A stretch of DNA of 64,000 nucleotides from Metridium senile. Taxonomy: Eukaryota > Cnidaria > Anthozoa > Actiniaria > Metridiidae. Within the stretch, counting starts at the first letter, position 1. The number at the start of each line of letters is the position of its first letter. A program made the translations under genes and the position numbers. Shown here one piece after another: positions 32,756-44,772 of this stretch. Location of the stretch: contig OX459099.1 of NCBI GenBank assembly GCA_949775045.1, positions 19,204,741-19,268,740 of the forward strand, in the 5' to 3' direction. The notes under the pieces are model-generated. The model ran no database searches. It saw only the letters and a program-made list of their open reading frames with translations, and was not told the DNA's origin.

Positions 32756-33704
32756 CGTGATAGGATGATGTAGTGATAAAACGATGTTTATCAAAAATAC
32801 TTTAAACTTTCTTTTGTCAGTCAAAAATGCGTGCCGACTTCAATCAACTCTCTAAAAAGTGATTTTCATTAGCGCGCTGTGATGTCATAATCACTGTGCC
32901 GTGATTTTCGAACACCACAGGAGGACCGCGCCAAGTAATACCTGTTTGAAAATCTTTTTAAAGGTTTAAAAATATTGAAACAACCGGGTTTCTAAACATA
33001 AAATAGATAGAATAAATTATATAATTCAATCGAATGCAATAAAATGGTTATTTGGAGATGAAGTTAGTACTTTTTGTAGTATTCTGATAGTATTTTGGTC
33101 ACCCTGTGTATCGATCGCAAGGGAACCTCGGCACTAGAGGAACGCCTGGCTTATTTTGTATCCAAGATGGCCGCTCAACAACCTTGTTCCCAGGGCCTTT
33201 TTCCGTGAGGAGAAAAGACCCTGGCATCGGCTGGTCGAATATTGATTTTGATTGGCTAAGTGAATACTTAATTTTGATTGGCTAACGCTTTATTATTGCT
33301 TGAATGAAATTTGCAATCTTTACTTCGGGAAACTAAAAAAAAAAATACAGAAATGTAAAAACGAAAAATAAGTAACTAAAAAATTATACAAAGGATTTTT
33401 TGAAGATCTAGGGTTGAGAATAATTTTACTTTTCACAATTTAATAGCAGCAAAGCAGAGCGCCAAGGCTCAGGAAGTCAGCCGGCATGATCGATTTGCAA
33501 AATTAATTTGTACATGCATGGATATAATCTTAAACTTAAAGTAAAAACTCAACACTTCTACTAAGAGTTTTTGTTAAAAAAATGTAAGCTAAGGAAACAA
33601 ACTTGGATAACGCAGTCATAGAATGTCCCTATTTTAAAACTGAACGGCATGGTCGATAGCTTTAGCTTTTATACCGAAAAGTGACAAATTTTTCAGTTAT
33701 AGTT

Positions 33705-33841
<137 letters not shown>

Positions 33842-33994
33842 TTATTTCAAAAAACATTGCAGCCCGAAGGCTGAATTACGCTTAAGTTATATAATATAAT
33901 ATAAAAATATAAGATAGTAAGAATATATAAAATAGTAAGAATACGAATTAGAAAATTGGTAGGCTATGTACATTAAAATATTAATATTGCTAAA

Positions 33995-35802
33995 TCACTT
34001 TGTGTAAAAATTACTTGAATTAAAATTTATGAAGCTGAACTGGGTTCTTTTTGTTGAGGTTCTAGCGTTATCGAATGTTCGTGTGTTTCTAAAATTGTAA
34101 GGACACGTGAATTTTTTTGGTAAAAGTTGGTTTAGTTTATGTCCAGGTTTACATGCGTCGTTGAATAACTTTGAAGTGATTACTTCTCGCCTCTCGTGCA
34201 AGGATGTTAGGCCTGTTTCCTCCAGAGCTTGGTCATATCCTAAATATGGGAATATTATTCGCAAAGCTCGTTTCTGACAGTACTCCAAGTCGTTAGATAA
34301 GTATTGTGGTAGACTATTATGAAATAATGCACATGCGTATTCCATCACAGATCTTATACATGTGATATAGAAGGTGGTAAGATCTTTAGGTTTTACTTGA
34401 GCTCGTTTCAGTTGGCTCAGGAAGTACAAACGCTTGTTAACTTTCTTAGTGACTTCGGACACATGGTCGTTCCACTTGAGATCACTAGACAAGGTTACGC
34501 CTAGAATTTTGGTTTTCTTTACACAGTCAATGTTCTTAACCTTATTGTTGACCTTTATAGGGACAAAGTCCCTTTGGGATCTTGCGAAAGTAATGCGCAG
34601 TTCTTTACATTTGTCTTCGTTGAGTTAGAACCTGTCAAAAGACACTTGATTGGACAGATCGTCAACGTACTGCTGGATCTTGCTAGAGTGGTTCTTTAGT
34701 ACTGTCTCTGAGATAGTTGTATCGTCTACGTACTTCCACAATGAAACACCTCCGATAGATAGGTCGTTAATCATAATCGTAAATAGACACGGACCCAACT
34801 TAGTCCCTTGGGGGACTCCAGATGGAATATCTCCCCATTCAGAGTGACAATCCTGAGAAAGCTTGACGCGTTGTCTACGGCCAGTTAGAAAGTCTTTCAC
34901 CCAGGCGACAATACTGCAAGGTAGGCCAAAAGTCGTGAGTTTTTGCATTAAGATCTTGTGGTCGATGAGGTCGAAGGCCTTACGAAAGTCGAATAAGACT
35001 GCACGAACAGTAGCACCATTCCCGTCAGTTTGACTCAGCCATGTATGAATCATGCTGATTAATGCAATGGTAGTGTTGGATCTTGGGACCGTTCCGTATT
35101 GATGTTCATCTACTTTGGCTAGAATGGCAGGTTTAATGTATTCCACAATGTAGTCCTCAGCAATCTTGGACAACACAGGAGTCAGTGATATTGGTCGGAG
35201 GTGTTTATTCACGTCTTTGATTGGTTTTTGTTTAGGCACGGGTACGATGTCGGCGTCTTTCCAAGACTGAGGGAGTTTAGCTTCCTTGAAAGATTGGTTG
35301 ATTGTATCCGCGATTGGTTCGGCAAATAAGTCGGCATTTTCTTTTAGGAGCCATGCAGGAATGCCATCGGGGCCGGTTGCTTTAGATGGGTTTAGTGAAG
35401 ACAGCTTCTTAAACACAGATGATTCAGATACTTGAAATAGAGGAGCTTCATCGGTGGTTTGTTCAGCGGTGTTAGGCTGGAGAGGCTCGAACTCACTCAT
35501 CACAGACAAAAAGGCATTGTTGATGGTATTAGCTGTATTTTCCAAGCTGGACGAGGAATCCAGATCATCACGTGCACAGTCGATGTGTTGATATAATGAT
35601 GACGGATCGGTGTCTTTTGATGTTGACATTCCACTTAGTTTCTTAACTTCGCTCCAGCAATTAGCTGGCTTACTCTCCTTCAAGTGTTCAACCTTGGATT
35701 CGTAAAATTTGGCACGACATGATTTTCTTTCCCGATTCACACGGTTCCTCAAGGCTCGATATTCGGCTTGCTCCCCATTAGCTAGTGCTTTCTGACATTC
35801 AC
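33995..35802 (-). pseudogene. LINE reverse transcriptase with one nonsense codon
   Basis: Reverse transcriptase landmarks are present in order: NPSKATGPDGIPAWLLK, RPISLTPVLSKI, LFDFRKAFDLIDH, SGVPQGTKLGP and the catalytic KYVDDTT. A TAA at 34625-34627 follows DRF and is followed in the same frame by LNEDKCKELRITF, so it looks like a single C-to-T change from CAA. Downstream the C-terminal region (LKWNDHVSEVTKKVNKRLYF) remains open to 33995. This encodes the copying enzyme of the LINE; this copy is inactive. Confidence 0.8.
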
Positions 35803-35806
35803 AGAT

Positions 35807-36622
35807 AATAATAATAATAATAATAATAATAGTTTATTAAGGTTCTGTTGCAGTATAAAAACTGAACTAACGAACTATTTACAATAAGAAAACTGAATTA
35901 ACAAATTATTTACAATAAATCATCTAAAGCTAATATATAAAATCTAAAATATTTACAAACTATTTATCGGTAAATGATTACTATTAATGAATTTATGCTT
36001 TATTTAAAATATCTAAACATGAAAAAGTTTTCTGCTCTTTTAGTTTTGCAAGTAGTTAGATTGTTATAATAATAAACTTGGTCTTGTTTTGATCTTAGGT
36101 TATAACTAATGTTCCTAGTATGACTTTGAGGCAGTAGCGTATTTAATGGATGGTTCTCGGATTTAATTTTGTCCATGTATTGTACACAGATAAAATGTCT
36201 TCTTTTAGTTAGTGTTTCTAGTTGCATATAGTAGTTAAAGCTTCATCATAGTTTACAGACTCAGGGATTATTATGTGCAAAGCTCTTTTCTATATAGATT
36301 CGATCCTATCACTTAGATTGGTTGGTATTGCCTGCCAAACCGGAACAGCATATTCAAGTATTGGTCTTATCGTGGTTGTGTATACCCGTAATATATTTCT
36401 TTTCTCTACCCCGGCTCGCTTCAGAAGTCGTAGAAATAGAGTCTCTTTGATGCTTTCTTGCAGATGTAATCAACGTGGCTGTTCCATCGGAGATCATTGT
36501 GAATGATTACACCCAGGATCTTGTAACTTGTTACAGAGTCTACTATTCTATTACCAATATTGATAGGAGCAGTGATGAAATTAGGGTTGGTCATGAAGTT
36601 GATAAGCATTTTCTTACATTTG
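35807..36622 (-). mobile_element. Second LINE, 5'-truncated, nested in the first
   Basis: A minus-strand fragment encodes the C-terminal part of a reverse-transcriptase ORF (YKILGVIIHNDLRWNSHVDY, with frame damage further on) and ends in an ATT/AAT microsatellite tail (35807-35832). AGAT flanks both sides (35803-35806 and 36623-36626), a short target duplication. Removing the insert restores the reading frame of the host LINE. Confidence 0.8.
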
Positions 36623-36626
36623 AGAT

Positions 36627-37361
36627 GAGATGTTTCAACTTCCGGTTTACCCAGGCAGGCTCATTAGGGTGGATGGTCTTGGACTTTAGGGGAAGGAGAA
36701 TGTTTATACCGGTGTTAACAATGAACTCTAACATTTCCACTTTATCTTCGCACGTGTCGTTACCGTCAATCATTGATTTGATGTTTACTTCCTCTAAATA
36801 GGTGCGCATGCCTAATCGTTTTGTCGGTCGTAGGTCTCTCGACGTAATTTTTGTCTTGGTATTATGTCGATTAATGCGCTTCAAAGGCTGAACTTCAATA
36901 AAATAATGATCAGACAGACCAAAGGCGGGGCGTTGGATAGGAGAGTCGTAAAATTCCTTTAAGTTTGTAAAGACAGGATCCAAGGTGTTGGCGCCACGGG
37001 TTGGAAAATGAACAATTTGTTTCAGTTTGAAGCTGTTGGTCAGGCGAGAACATTTCTTGAATAAGCTGTTGTTAAAATCTCCAAGCAGAATAATTCCGCA
37101 ACCATGGTAACGAACTTCAATAGCCGATAAACAATTGTAGAGGTACTCAAGCATAGGCGTGTCGGTCGCGCTTGGTGGATGATATAAAGTGCCGATGACA
37201 ATACTAGTAATTCCTCTGGGGAGACGTGTTGGGCGAATTTGAGTCCATAAAACTTCAAACTGATCGATCATAAGATCTTCAAGAAGTTTAAACTGAATTG
37301 AGTCTTTGATATAAATACATACTCCTCCATGTTCAGCTCCATAACGATCACGGCGAATCAC
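36627..37361 (-). pseudogene. LINE apurinic-type endonuclease domain (partial)
   Basis: Motifs of the exonuclease-endonuclease-phosphatase fold are visible: GGVCIYIKDS, IILLGDFNNS, NTLDPVFTN and GLSDHYFI. It belongs to the 33705-37440 LINE. The 5' part with the first catalytic residues is missing. Confidence 0.8.
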
Positions 37362-37774
37362 GTTATAGCCCGAGATTGCGATGACATTATTATCGATTGA
37401 AATGAACGACTTTCGTCTTCATACTCACTACGAAGCAAACTGCAATCAGTACACAACAATGAAAAGGCCAAGAAAAATACATAACCAAGGCAGGGTGATG
37501 AATTTCTTTTGAGCTAACTAATTTTCTTTTTCGAGAAAAACAAAGTCAGTTTCCGTTACAACACTTAATATTACATCTGCAAAAAAGGACTTTCATTTTA
37601 TATTTTTATCAAACACACTTAAAACGATCTAAAGGAGAAAAACAATTCACACTTATTTAAATATGCATATTTTATTTGACGATAAACTTACATACAAAAT
37701 TAATTTGAGTAAAGAAAACTTTTTTCAAAGTATTCAATATGAAAGTCGTACAAGTTTTCAGTTTTCATAAAAGC

Positions 37775-38582
37775 CAATCTCGAACCCAGAGCCTGCGTTA
37801 CTCTTGGCTAGCAGTGCCGAGCAACGTATAACTCTGGGGTACCGGGATTCTCTGCTTATTGTGATTGGCCCTTGAAAATACAATAGTCAGACCTGAAACA
37901 GACGAAGTAAAAGCTCTGATTGGTCCATCATGTAAACAAATGCACATTCAAAATGTAAATTTTACGATTAATACGACGTCAACGGTTCTTTAATACTAGA
38001 TAGAATAATATCGTCATTTATGGAATATATGCGAGTCGAAAATTGTATCGCCGCGAAGCGATGATTATCGAGTCGCGAAGCAAATAAGAATACACACAAA
38101 ATACTCCTTTAAACTATTCTAAACCTTGACAATCCTCAGACCTCTGGCATCCAGTTATTTAATAAAGGTCAATCGTACCACGAAAGCAAACTAATAACCG
38201 TTGGAAAACTATAAATAAATCGACGGTTAAAGCGATCTAAATTGAAGGAGATTTAGACTCGTTTTTATATCATTATATAAATCCTGATGGCCGTTAAAAA
38301 ACCTTCCTTAACTTTAAATGTTTTATTAATGAGGAAAATGTTTATATTTTGCTTAGAAAATATTTAAAATACTACTAGGTCAACAATATTTTGAATGTCA
38401 TATAACGTACTAAGTAACACAGGATGCCCAAACCAACAGATCATTGTAATATTAACTAAGCATGCGCATTTCATGTTAAAACCGGAACTCCAAAGTTGGA
38501 GCAGAATAATTCCGTTTCCCCAGAGTTATATGTTGCTCGGCACTGCTGGCCAAGAGTAACGCAGGCTCTGGGTTCGAGATTG
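37775..38582. mobile_element. Mutator-like non-autonomous element, 808 bp
   Basis: Inverted ends of about 62 bases (CAATCTCGAACCCAGAGCC...) match with only a few differences. A perfect 9-bp target duplication, CATAAAAGC, is present at 37766-37774 and 38583-38591. There is no transposase frame. The element is inside the larger Mutator-like element. Confidence 0.9.
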
Positions 38583-39116
38583 CATAAAAGCAAAAAAAGA
38601 CCACTTCAAAACATTTTTCGTATACCAAATACCTTATTACAGCATGCTTGAAGTGTTGAATTTATCTTGGGTTTAGTAAATCTAACTTTTGAGGCTGAAA
38701 CTCGCAGTATAAAAGGTCTTTCCAGGGTGAAAATCAAAAATGCAAAACTTTTCTCAATGAAAAAACAGCGCCGGTAATTTTGACATATCAGCGGTATACA
38801 TCTTTTCTCCTCACGGAAAAAGGCCCTGGGAACGAGGTTGGGCCGCTCAACTGAATTTCATAAAAAAAATCCAAGTAAAATGTGAATAAAAGACGCCAAA
38901 GAATGAATTGAAAGAGGAGAGAGAATCTAGTCCGAGCAACAGTTAAGAAATACATCGAATAAACTGCATTTTTGAACAGAACGAATTTCAAAGTTTCAAT
39001 TTTTCGTTTGTTTTCCTCATTCAATGCGACTGTTTTTTAATAGAAAGATGTCTTTCGCAAAGTGCAGAAATCAGATAAGAGTTAAACATTAAAACAATAT
39101 GTATGTACGTGTATAC

Positions 39117-39746
39117 CTTCAAGTTTAGTGTCTTTTTAGTAGCATTTCCTCTGTATTGAAATACTACAATCGCCCTATCGAAGTCGGCGTCGAATAACCG
39201 TTCCATCCGCTCTAGAATGGAGCCCGTTTTGGTTTCTTTGTCTGCCACAGGTAATTTGACTCAGAAAGATGTCTTTCGCAAAGTGCTGATATTTCGTTTC
39301 GTTTCGCAAAGTGCAGATTTCGCAAAGTACTGTAAGCCGTTAACTACATATAGTTTGTTAAACTTTATTTGTTTACATTATTCAAAAACTTTAAATTGTT
39401 TGGTTATAAGTTAACTTTTTATAGCTGTGTCTAAAATTCTAGCAATGGTTTTTGAAATGTTCTAATTTTACGTTTGGTAAAAAAGCACGCTAAAAAACGT
39501 TCGACGATACATAGAAAACAAATAGATATCTCAGGATCAGTCAAAATTCAAAATATTCTTCGCAATGTCTAGAACAAGCATTATTTTGAAAATTAAACAA
39601 TGATGCACAGCTGAACGTCTCGTGATTTCATACTTCGATTCCTCCGAAACAGTTTGTAAAATTCATGTTCAAATTTGCTGAATGCTTATTTAACATGCCT
39701 CAAATTTACCTGTGGCAGCTAATAGCGCAAATATTAGGATTTTCAT
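39117..39746 (-). CDS. Small secreted protein, first two exons (unit 1)
   Basis: Exon 1 (39710..39746) encodes a signal peptide start, MKILIFALLAAT, ending in a split codon before GTAAAT. Exon 2 (39117..39241) continues in phase as DKETKTGSILERMERLFDAD and on to YRGNATKKTLNLK, ending at a GTATAC donor. Further exons at lower coordinates were not identified and may have been disturbed by the Mutator-like insertion nearby. In unit 2 the signal exon is conserved (53580..53616) but the second exon is replaced by a pseudogene fragment. No family is recognised. Confidence 0.45.
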
Positions 39747-40874
39747 CGTTAAAACTTGTAGTTTTTAGTTGGGAAAAGTAGTCACGTGACTGAATGATTC
39801 ACGGCATGAAAATAACTTTTGTCTTTCTATCCTGTGTTTTGCTCCGTCGGACGCGACGAAGAAGACTCGATAGAATACTGAAAAGCGATTTATTTATGCT
39901 ATCAGGTAAGAAATGGTTTAACGATTGTTCTATACTTGAGCTTTCATTTCTAGCGAATAATGAGCCGAAATTGGCTTCAATTTTTTTTTTTACTTTCAGA
40001 ATAAGCTAACATACTTCCGCCTTGATGTTGTCTTTTCACTTCTAGAATACCGAAGAAAACCAACCAAGTCACCTAGTTAGAGGCGCTTAAAGTTAAAGCG
40101 AATAACGGGTAAGTTGTGACTGGCATCTTGTGGGTATTAGGCCTTCATACAAGCATTAAAAGAACCAAATCAGTCATGATTCTTAGTCCGCTTAACAAAT
40201 AGTTGGTGCACAAGACTTTCGCTTTCTATATATCACCGTCGAATACAGTATTAAAACTAGTATAGAACGCGATGCGCAAAAGTATTATTGCTTGTTAATA
40301 ATATACATGAAAAACCTTACAAACCTTACTGTAATAAGTGAATTGAAGAAACTAAACGAAAATAGTTTTCACTGAGTTTACAGTTTCATTTAATTGAAAA
40401 GTACGTGAAAGATTATATGGCAATAAGCATTTTTGCTTAACAAACTACAGGGAGCCCGGCTTTATCATATGTATTTTTTTTAGAAACTTTACTGCTTTAT
40501 TATATGTATTTTCTTTAGAAAGTATACTTTGCTTTTTATATGGGTTTCCTGTGTTTTGAAATCGACTCCCTGTTGTTTGGAATCGGTTTACGGGTCACAT
40601 TTACTATAATTGGATCTTGACCAAATCAATAACAGTCAGTAACATAATCTCTAGTAAACAATTAAGGGGTGGACCATTAGAAGTTGGGGGATGGGGGTGG
40701 CAATTCCCAAAATAAAAAACGTGCACGGCCAGTGCGCCAAAAAAAAAATCATACTCTGACTCAGAGCCAAGCTAAAAAAAAAAAACTTGCAGAACCATGA
40801 GGGGTAGCGAATGGTAAAATTTTAAAATCCGAGCCTGAGATTCTAGAAAGATATCAGCTCATATATTTACTGTA

Positions 40875-41135
40875 TACACCTATTTCAATTAACGTTGTCC
40901 ATCTGGAATGGTTTATCTGAGACCGATAGGAATTGTGGGAGTTCAATAAATTTCAAATGAGTTGTTTTAATCACACTTGAATGATGCTGAATTATGGATA
41001 ATAGTATTTCAGAAGTAAACATTAATATTCGAGCGTGATTATAATAGTGTATTTGCAGTTTAACGAGCTCCCACAATTCCTATCGGTCTCAGATCAACCA
41101 TTACCAGATGGAGAACGTTAATTGAAATAGGTGTA
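40875..41135. mobile_element. TA-flanked palindromic MITE (family D, copy 2)
   Basis: Same ends (TACACCTATTTCAATTAACG and inverse), length and interior as 24581-24840, flanked by TA. Confidence 0.9.
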
Positions 41136-41155
41136 TAAAAATTCGAGACTCGAGA

Positions 41156-41290
41156 CATCAAAAACACGAAATGATCCGAGACTTTGACACATCAAAAACA
41201 CGAAAATCCGAGACTTTGAGGCATCAAAAACACAAAAATCCGAGACTTTGACGCATCAAAAACACGAAAATCCGAAAAACGACTTGCACT
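41156..41290 (+). repeat. 33-bp tandem repeat
   Basis: About four copies of a unit containing CATCAAAAACACGAAAATCC and GAGACTTTGA. Confidence 0.9.
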
Positions 41291-41892
41291 TCATCCGTAT
41301 ATAATATATACCAAAACATAGACTTGCCCCAAGTCGACCTCAGTACTGTGTTTTCCCGACAAAAAGTGAACAAATCGCTCGAAAGTTAGCTGAACAAAGT
41401 CCAAAGTAACTGCGCGTTGTACCAGACTAATAAATAAAACGGACTTTTGAAAACTTTAACTAAAACACAAACAGTTGTTTTCGCTTTGGATTCCAGAGAA
41501 CAAAATTCTGTAAAAAAAAAAACAAAAAAAAAACCGTGCAAGACCTCTCTGGTCGAAAAAATAATCTTGCACAACCCGGGCGTCGAAAAAAAATAACTTG
41601 CACAAAAATATTGCTGATCGGTGTGACGTCATGATTTTGAAATGGATGCTTTTTTCCGGCAACTTTGTTTATCAATAAATCCTGTGGATTCAACAACAAT
41701 TCTTCAGTAACCCCAAGATGAACTCGGCCCTGCGACGGCCCTGTATTGAAAGACTAGTATATATATAGTATATATACAATAATATTTTTTTGAAAAATAC
41801 AACATCTACTGATCTAAAAACCAAAATGTCTATTGTTTTCGTAGGTGATTCGTAGTTTTCTAGTTCTCACTGAGATCATTTTGTTTTTGCAG

Positions 41893-44772
41893 ATGGCTGC
41901 AGCACAAGAGTATTCGCTTGAACAACTGAATTACCTCAGGATATGCAAAGTCACGACTGGAGAAATTTGTGACGGACTCAGGGTAGTCTTCAAACAGTTA
42001 TGGGACACACGTTACAAGAGTACACACGGCGAGTGGGTAAACAATGCTCAAAATGGCAGTGATTTCTACAGCTTGGAATCGAAAAAAAGTCAAAAGCAAA
42101 ATAAAAAACAACTTGCTATTTTGAGAAATGGGAATACCAATGAATGGGATTGTACCTGTCTTTTCTTTGCCATTCTTTTCTCAGACAGTATCGGCAGGGG
42201 TCTCGATCCTGTTGTTAAGAAAGGCGTGGATGACTTACGTCAGTTCCGTAATAAATTCTTTGCTCATCTGCCTGCTGGAAAGTTATCAGATTTAAACTTT
42301 CAAAACTCTATCCAAACGGTTATAGATGCTTTTAGCACACTGAAACTAGACACTGCTGATATCGAGGCAATCAAAAACCAGATATCATTTCCTACAGAGG
42401 AACTTCGAGTCACTCAGGAACAGTTGGAGAAAGAGAAAATGCGTAACGAGGAACCACGATCGTTTTGTGCTTTGCCGCCCAAACCATCCCATGAAGTTAT
42501 CGATCGTTCAGGCGAAGTAACGAAGATCCTAGAAGAGATGAAGATGTTGAGAAGCACAAAAACAAATGAAATAACTGTTGTTTATCTGTCTGGGAATCCT
42601 GGCTGTGGAAAAAGTGAAATAGGAAGGCAGATAGGTGAGAAGGTTTTCGATGATGTTCCCGACAGCGCTACAGATCAAGTAAAGTTTGTCTTCGCTCTCA
42701 ACGCATCCAGTAAAGACACATTAATACAATCATATCTTGAATTTGCAATTAGTTTAAACTGCGATGAGAACTCCACAACAAGTATTGGAACATCAAAAGA
42801 TCTCTCTCAGGAAGACAAACTCATTCATCTTAAAAGTCTTGTGGCTCCTAAACTGCGAACGTATTCTTCGTGGCTCTTAATCGTGGATAACGTGACAGAC
42901 GTTAAATCATTCTTCAGGTTCTTGCCACGAGCGGGAGAGAAGACTGATGGCAGTGGTCAGATACTTGTTACTACACAAGACAGTCGATCCATTGGTTCAA
43001 ATGACTCCTACTCTTACCATTTATCCCTTAGCCGTGGTATGAACCAAGATGAAGCAATCATAACACTTTCTGAAATATCTGGCATTGTTTCTGATGAAGA
43101 ATGCACTTTACGAGTTGCAAAGGCTCTAGATTTCCAACCACTAGCACTAGCATGTGCAGCAACTTACATGAAACGTGTAAGTTATACCAAAACGTCAATG
43201 TCATGGGAAGAATACTTGAAGACGCTTCAACAAGGCAAGCGAGAAGCGACTGAAGGGGAATATAAAAACATTAGTGTAACGTATTCTCAACCTATGACTG
43301 CAGCAGTCAAGTTTGCCTTAGAAAAAGAAATGGCTGAAGACATGGTTATGATGCATGCTTTTCAATTCATGTCTGTCATGGCTCCCGAGCGGATACCTCT
43401 TGAATATGTCGTCCAATATGTAACACGGTGCTTACCAGATCAAGACGAAGATCCCGTGGCCACCACTATCTTTTCATCTTCACTTATTCTTTCTTCCGAA
43501 GGCCAGCCAAAAGAGATTGGTGTTCATCAAGTTGTGCATAGTTGTCTACAATATATTGTTCTACACAAGAGCAAAGAAGAAGAATTATGTTTCTTGGTGA
43601 AAGTAATTCATGCTTTTTCAGCACTTTTAAACGAGTTTGATGGGCACAACGTCAATCACATTATTGCAACACAATCTGTGGTAGCGCATTTCATGCACCT
43701 CTCTAAGAAGCTAAATTTCTATACATCAAATCCTTTGTCATCCACAAAACTGCAAAATAATTTTCAAAAAGAATACGAAGAATGCATGAGTTCCATAACT
43801 ACAGCGGGAAACATCTGCCAAACCCACGCTAAGCACGTAGCCGCAAATACCTTGTATAGAATAGTACTTATGGTTGAAGAAACTTTTAACAATGAAAATC
43901 ATCCAACATTGGCTACTACATTGAGTAATCTAGGGAGTAACCTCGGTGACCTGGGCAAGCATGAAGAAGCGCAGAAATGTTTTGAGCGAGCATTTGCTAT
44001 TGAAGAGATGGCGTTTGATGAAAATCATCCAACATTGGCTAGTATATTGAGTTATCTAGGAACTAACCTTCATTGTCTGGGCAAGCATGAAGAAGCGCAG
44101 AAATGTTTTGAGCGAGCATTAGCTATTCAAGAGATGGCGTTTGATGAAAATCATCCAATATTGGCTACTACATTGAGTAATCTAGGGAGTAACCTCGGTG
44201 ACATGGGCAAGCATGAAGAAGCGCAGAAATGTTTTGAGCGAGCATTAGCTATTCAAGAGATGGCGTTTGATGAAAATCATCTAACATTGGCGACTATATT
44301 GAATAATCTTGGAATTAACCTCCGTGAACGTGGCAAGCATGAAGAAGCACAGAAATGTTTTGAGCGAGCATTAGCTATTCAAGAAATGACGTTTGATGAA
44401 AATCATCCAACATTGGCTACTACATTGAGTAATCTAGGGAATAACCTCGGTGACCTTGGCAAGCATGAAGAAGCACAGAAATATTTGGAGCGAGCATTAG
44501 CTATTCAAGAGATGGCGTTTGATGAAAATCAACCAACATTGGCTACTATATTGAATAATCTTGGAATTAACCTTCGTGATCGTGGCAAGCATGAAGAAGC
44601 ACAGAAATGTTTTGAGCGAGCATTAGCTATTAATTTAGGAAAGAGCCACCCTAATCCGGCGAGTTTCGGTATTGGATATTCAGGAGATGGAAAGAGGAAT
44701 TCGTCTTCTAAAGAGATGGCGTTTGATCAAAAAGTTAAAAAGAAACGCATAGGAAATGTGGAATTCAAATAA
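41893..44772 (+). CDS. HEPN-NB-ARC-TPR (NLR-like) protein, 959 aa, intact
   Basis: The start is taken at the ATG directly after the acceptor TTTTTGCAG; the open frame extends upstream only with a GTG codon and looks intronic. Residues about 8-160 form a DZIP3-like HEPN domain with an RNKFFAH (R119-H125) match to the HEPN Rx4-6H nuclease motif. A STAND/NB-ARC ATPase follows: P-loop GNPGCGKS (234-241), Walker B LLIVD (328-332), ILVTTQD (from 357) and a GLPL-like FQPLALA (414-420). About residues 666-916 are six 42-residue TPRs of the kinesin-light-chain type (HPTLATTLSNLGSNLGDLG...). A basic tail (KVKKKRIG) ends the protein. The architecture is that of an innate-immune sensor: TPRs sense, NB-ARC oligomerises, HEPN acts on RNA. 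That role is inferred. A second copy at 55521 is broken by a Polinton. Confidence 0.85.
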   Translation: MAAAQEYSLEQLNYLRICKVTTGEICDGLRVVFKQLWDTRYKSTHGEWVNNAQNGSDFYSLESKKSQKQNKKQLAILRNGNTNEWDCTCLFFAILFSDSIGRGLDPVVKKGVDDLRQFRNKFFAHLPAGKLSDLNFQNSIQTVIDAFSTLKLDTADIEAIKNQISFPTEELRVTQEQLEKEKMRNEEPRSFCALPPKPSHEVIDRSGEVTKILEEMKMLRSTKTNEITVVYLSGNPGCGKSEIGRQIGEKVFDDVPDSATDQVKFVFALNASSKDTLIQSYLEFAISLNCDENSTTSIGTSKDLSQEDKLIHLKSLVAPKLRTYSSWLLIVDNVTDVKSFFRFLPRAGEKTDGSGQILVTTQDSRSIGSNDSYSYHLSLSRGMNQDEAIITLSEISGIVSDEECTLRVAKALDFQPLALACAATYMKRVSYTKTSMSWEEYLKTLQQGKREATEGEYKNISVTYSQPMTAAVKFALEKEMAEDMVMMHAFQFMSVMAPERIPLEYVVQYVTRCLPDQDEDPVATTIFSSSLILSSEGQPKEIGVHQVVHSCLQYIVLHKSKEEELCFLVKVIHAFSALLNEFDGHNVNHIIATQSVVAHFMHLSKKLNFYTSNPLSSTKLQNNFQKEYEECMSSITTAGNICQTHAKHVAANTLYRIVLMVEETFNNENHPTLATTLSNLGSNLGDLGKHEEAQKCFERAFAIEEMAFDENHPTLASILSYLGTNLHCLGKHEEAQKCFERALAIQEMAFDENHPILATTLSNLGSNLGDMGKHEEAQKCFERALAIQEMAFDENHLTLATILNNLGINLRERGKHEEAQKCFERALAIQEMTFDENHPTLATTLSNLGNNLGDLGKHEEAQKYLERALAIQEMAFDENQPTLATILNNLGINLRDRGKHEEAQKCFERALAINLGKSHPNPASFGIGYSGDGKRNSSSKEMAFDQKVKKKRIGNVEFK
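43888..44643 (+). repeat. Six 126-bp coding repeats (TPR units)
   Basis: Units start about 43888, 44014, 44140, 44266, 44392 and 44518. They share long identical stretches at the DNA level (for example AAGCATGAAGAAGC and TTTGAGCGAGCATTAGCTAT), with differences concentrated in the middle of each unit. Confidence 0.95.

Larger units (their letters stand above)
39747..41892. other. Upstream region and probable 5' UTR intron of the NLR-like gene
   Basis: Between the divergent secreted-protein gene and the NLR-like CDS lies a segment with a likely non-coding exon ending at ATCAG|GTAAGAAATGG (donor near 39905), conserved in unit 2 near 53821. The coding exon begins at a TTTTTGCAG acceptor directly before the ATG (41893). 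The stretch also includes the MITE at 40875-41135 and a 33-bp tandem repeat at 41156-41290. Confidence 0.5.

Noticed and set aside
41845..41892. Apparent signal peptide (MIRSFLVLTEIILFLQ) in front of the NLR-like protein
   Set aside because: The frame begins with GTG, and a strong acceptor TTTTTGCAG directly precedes the ATG at 41893; the same holds in unit 2, so this part is intronic.
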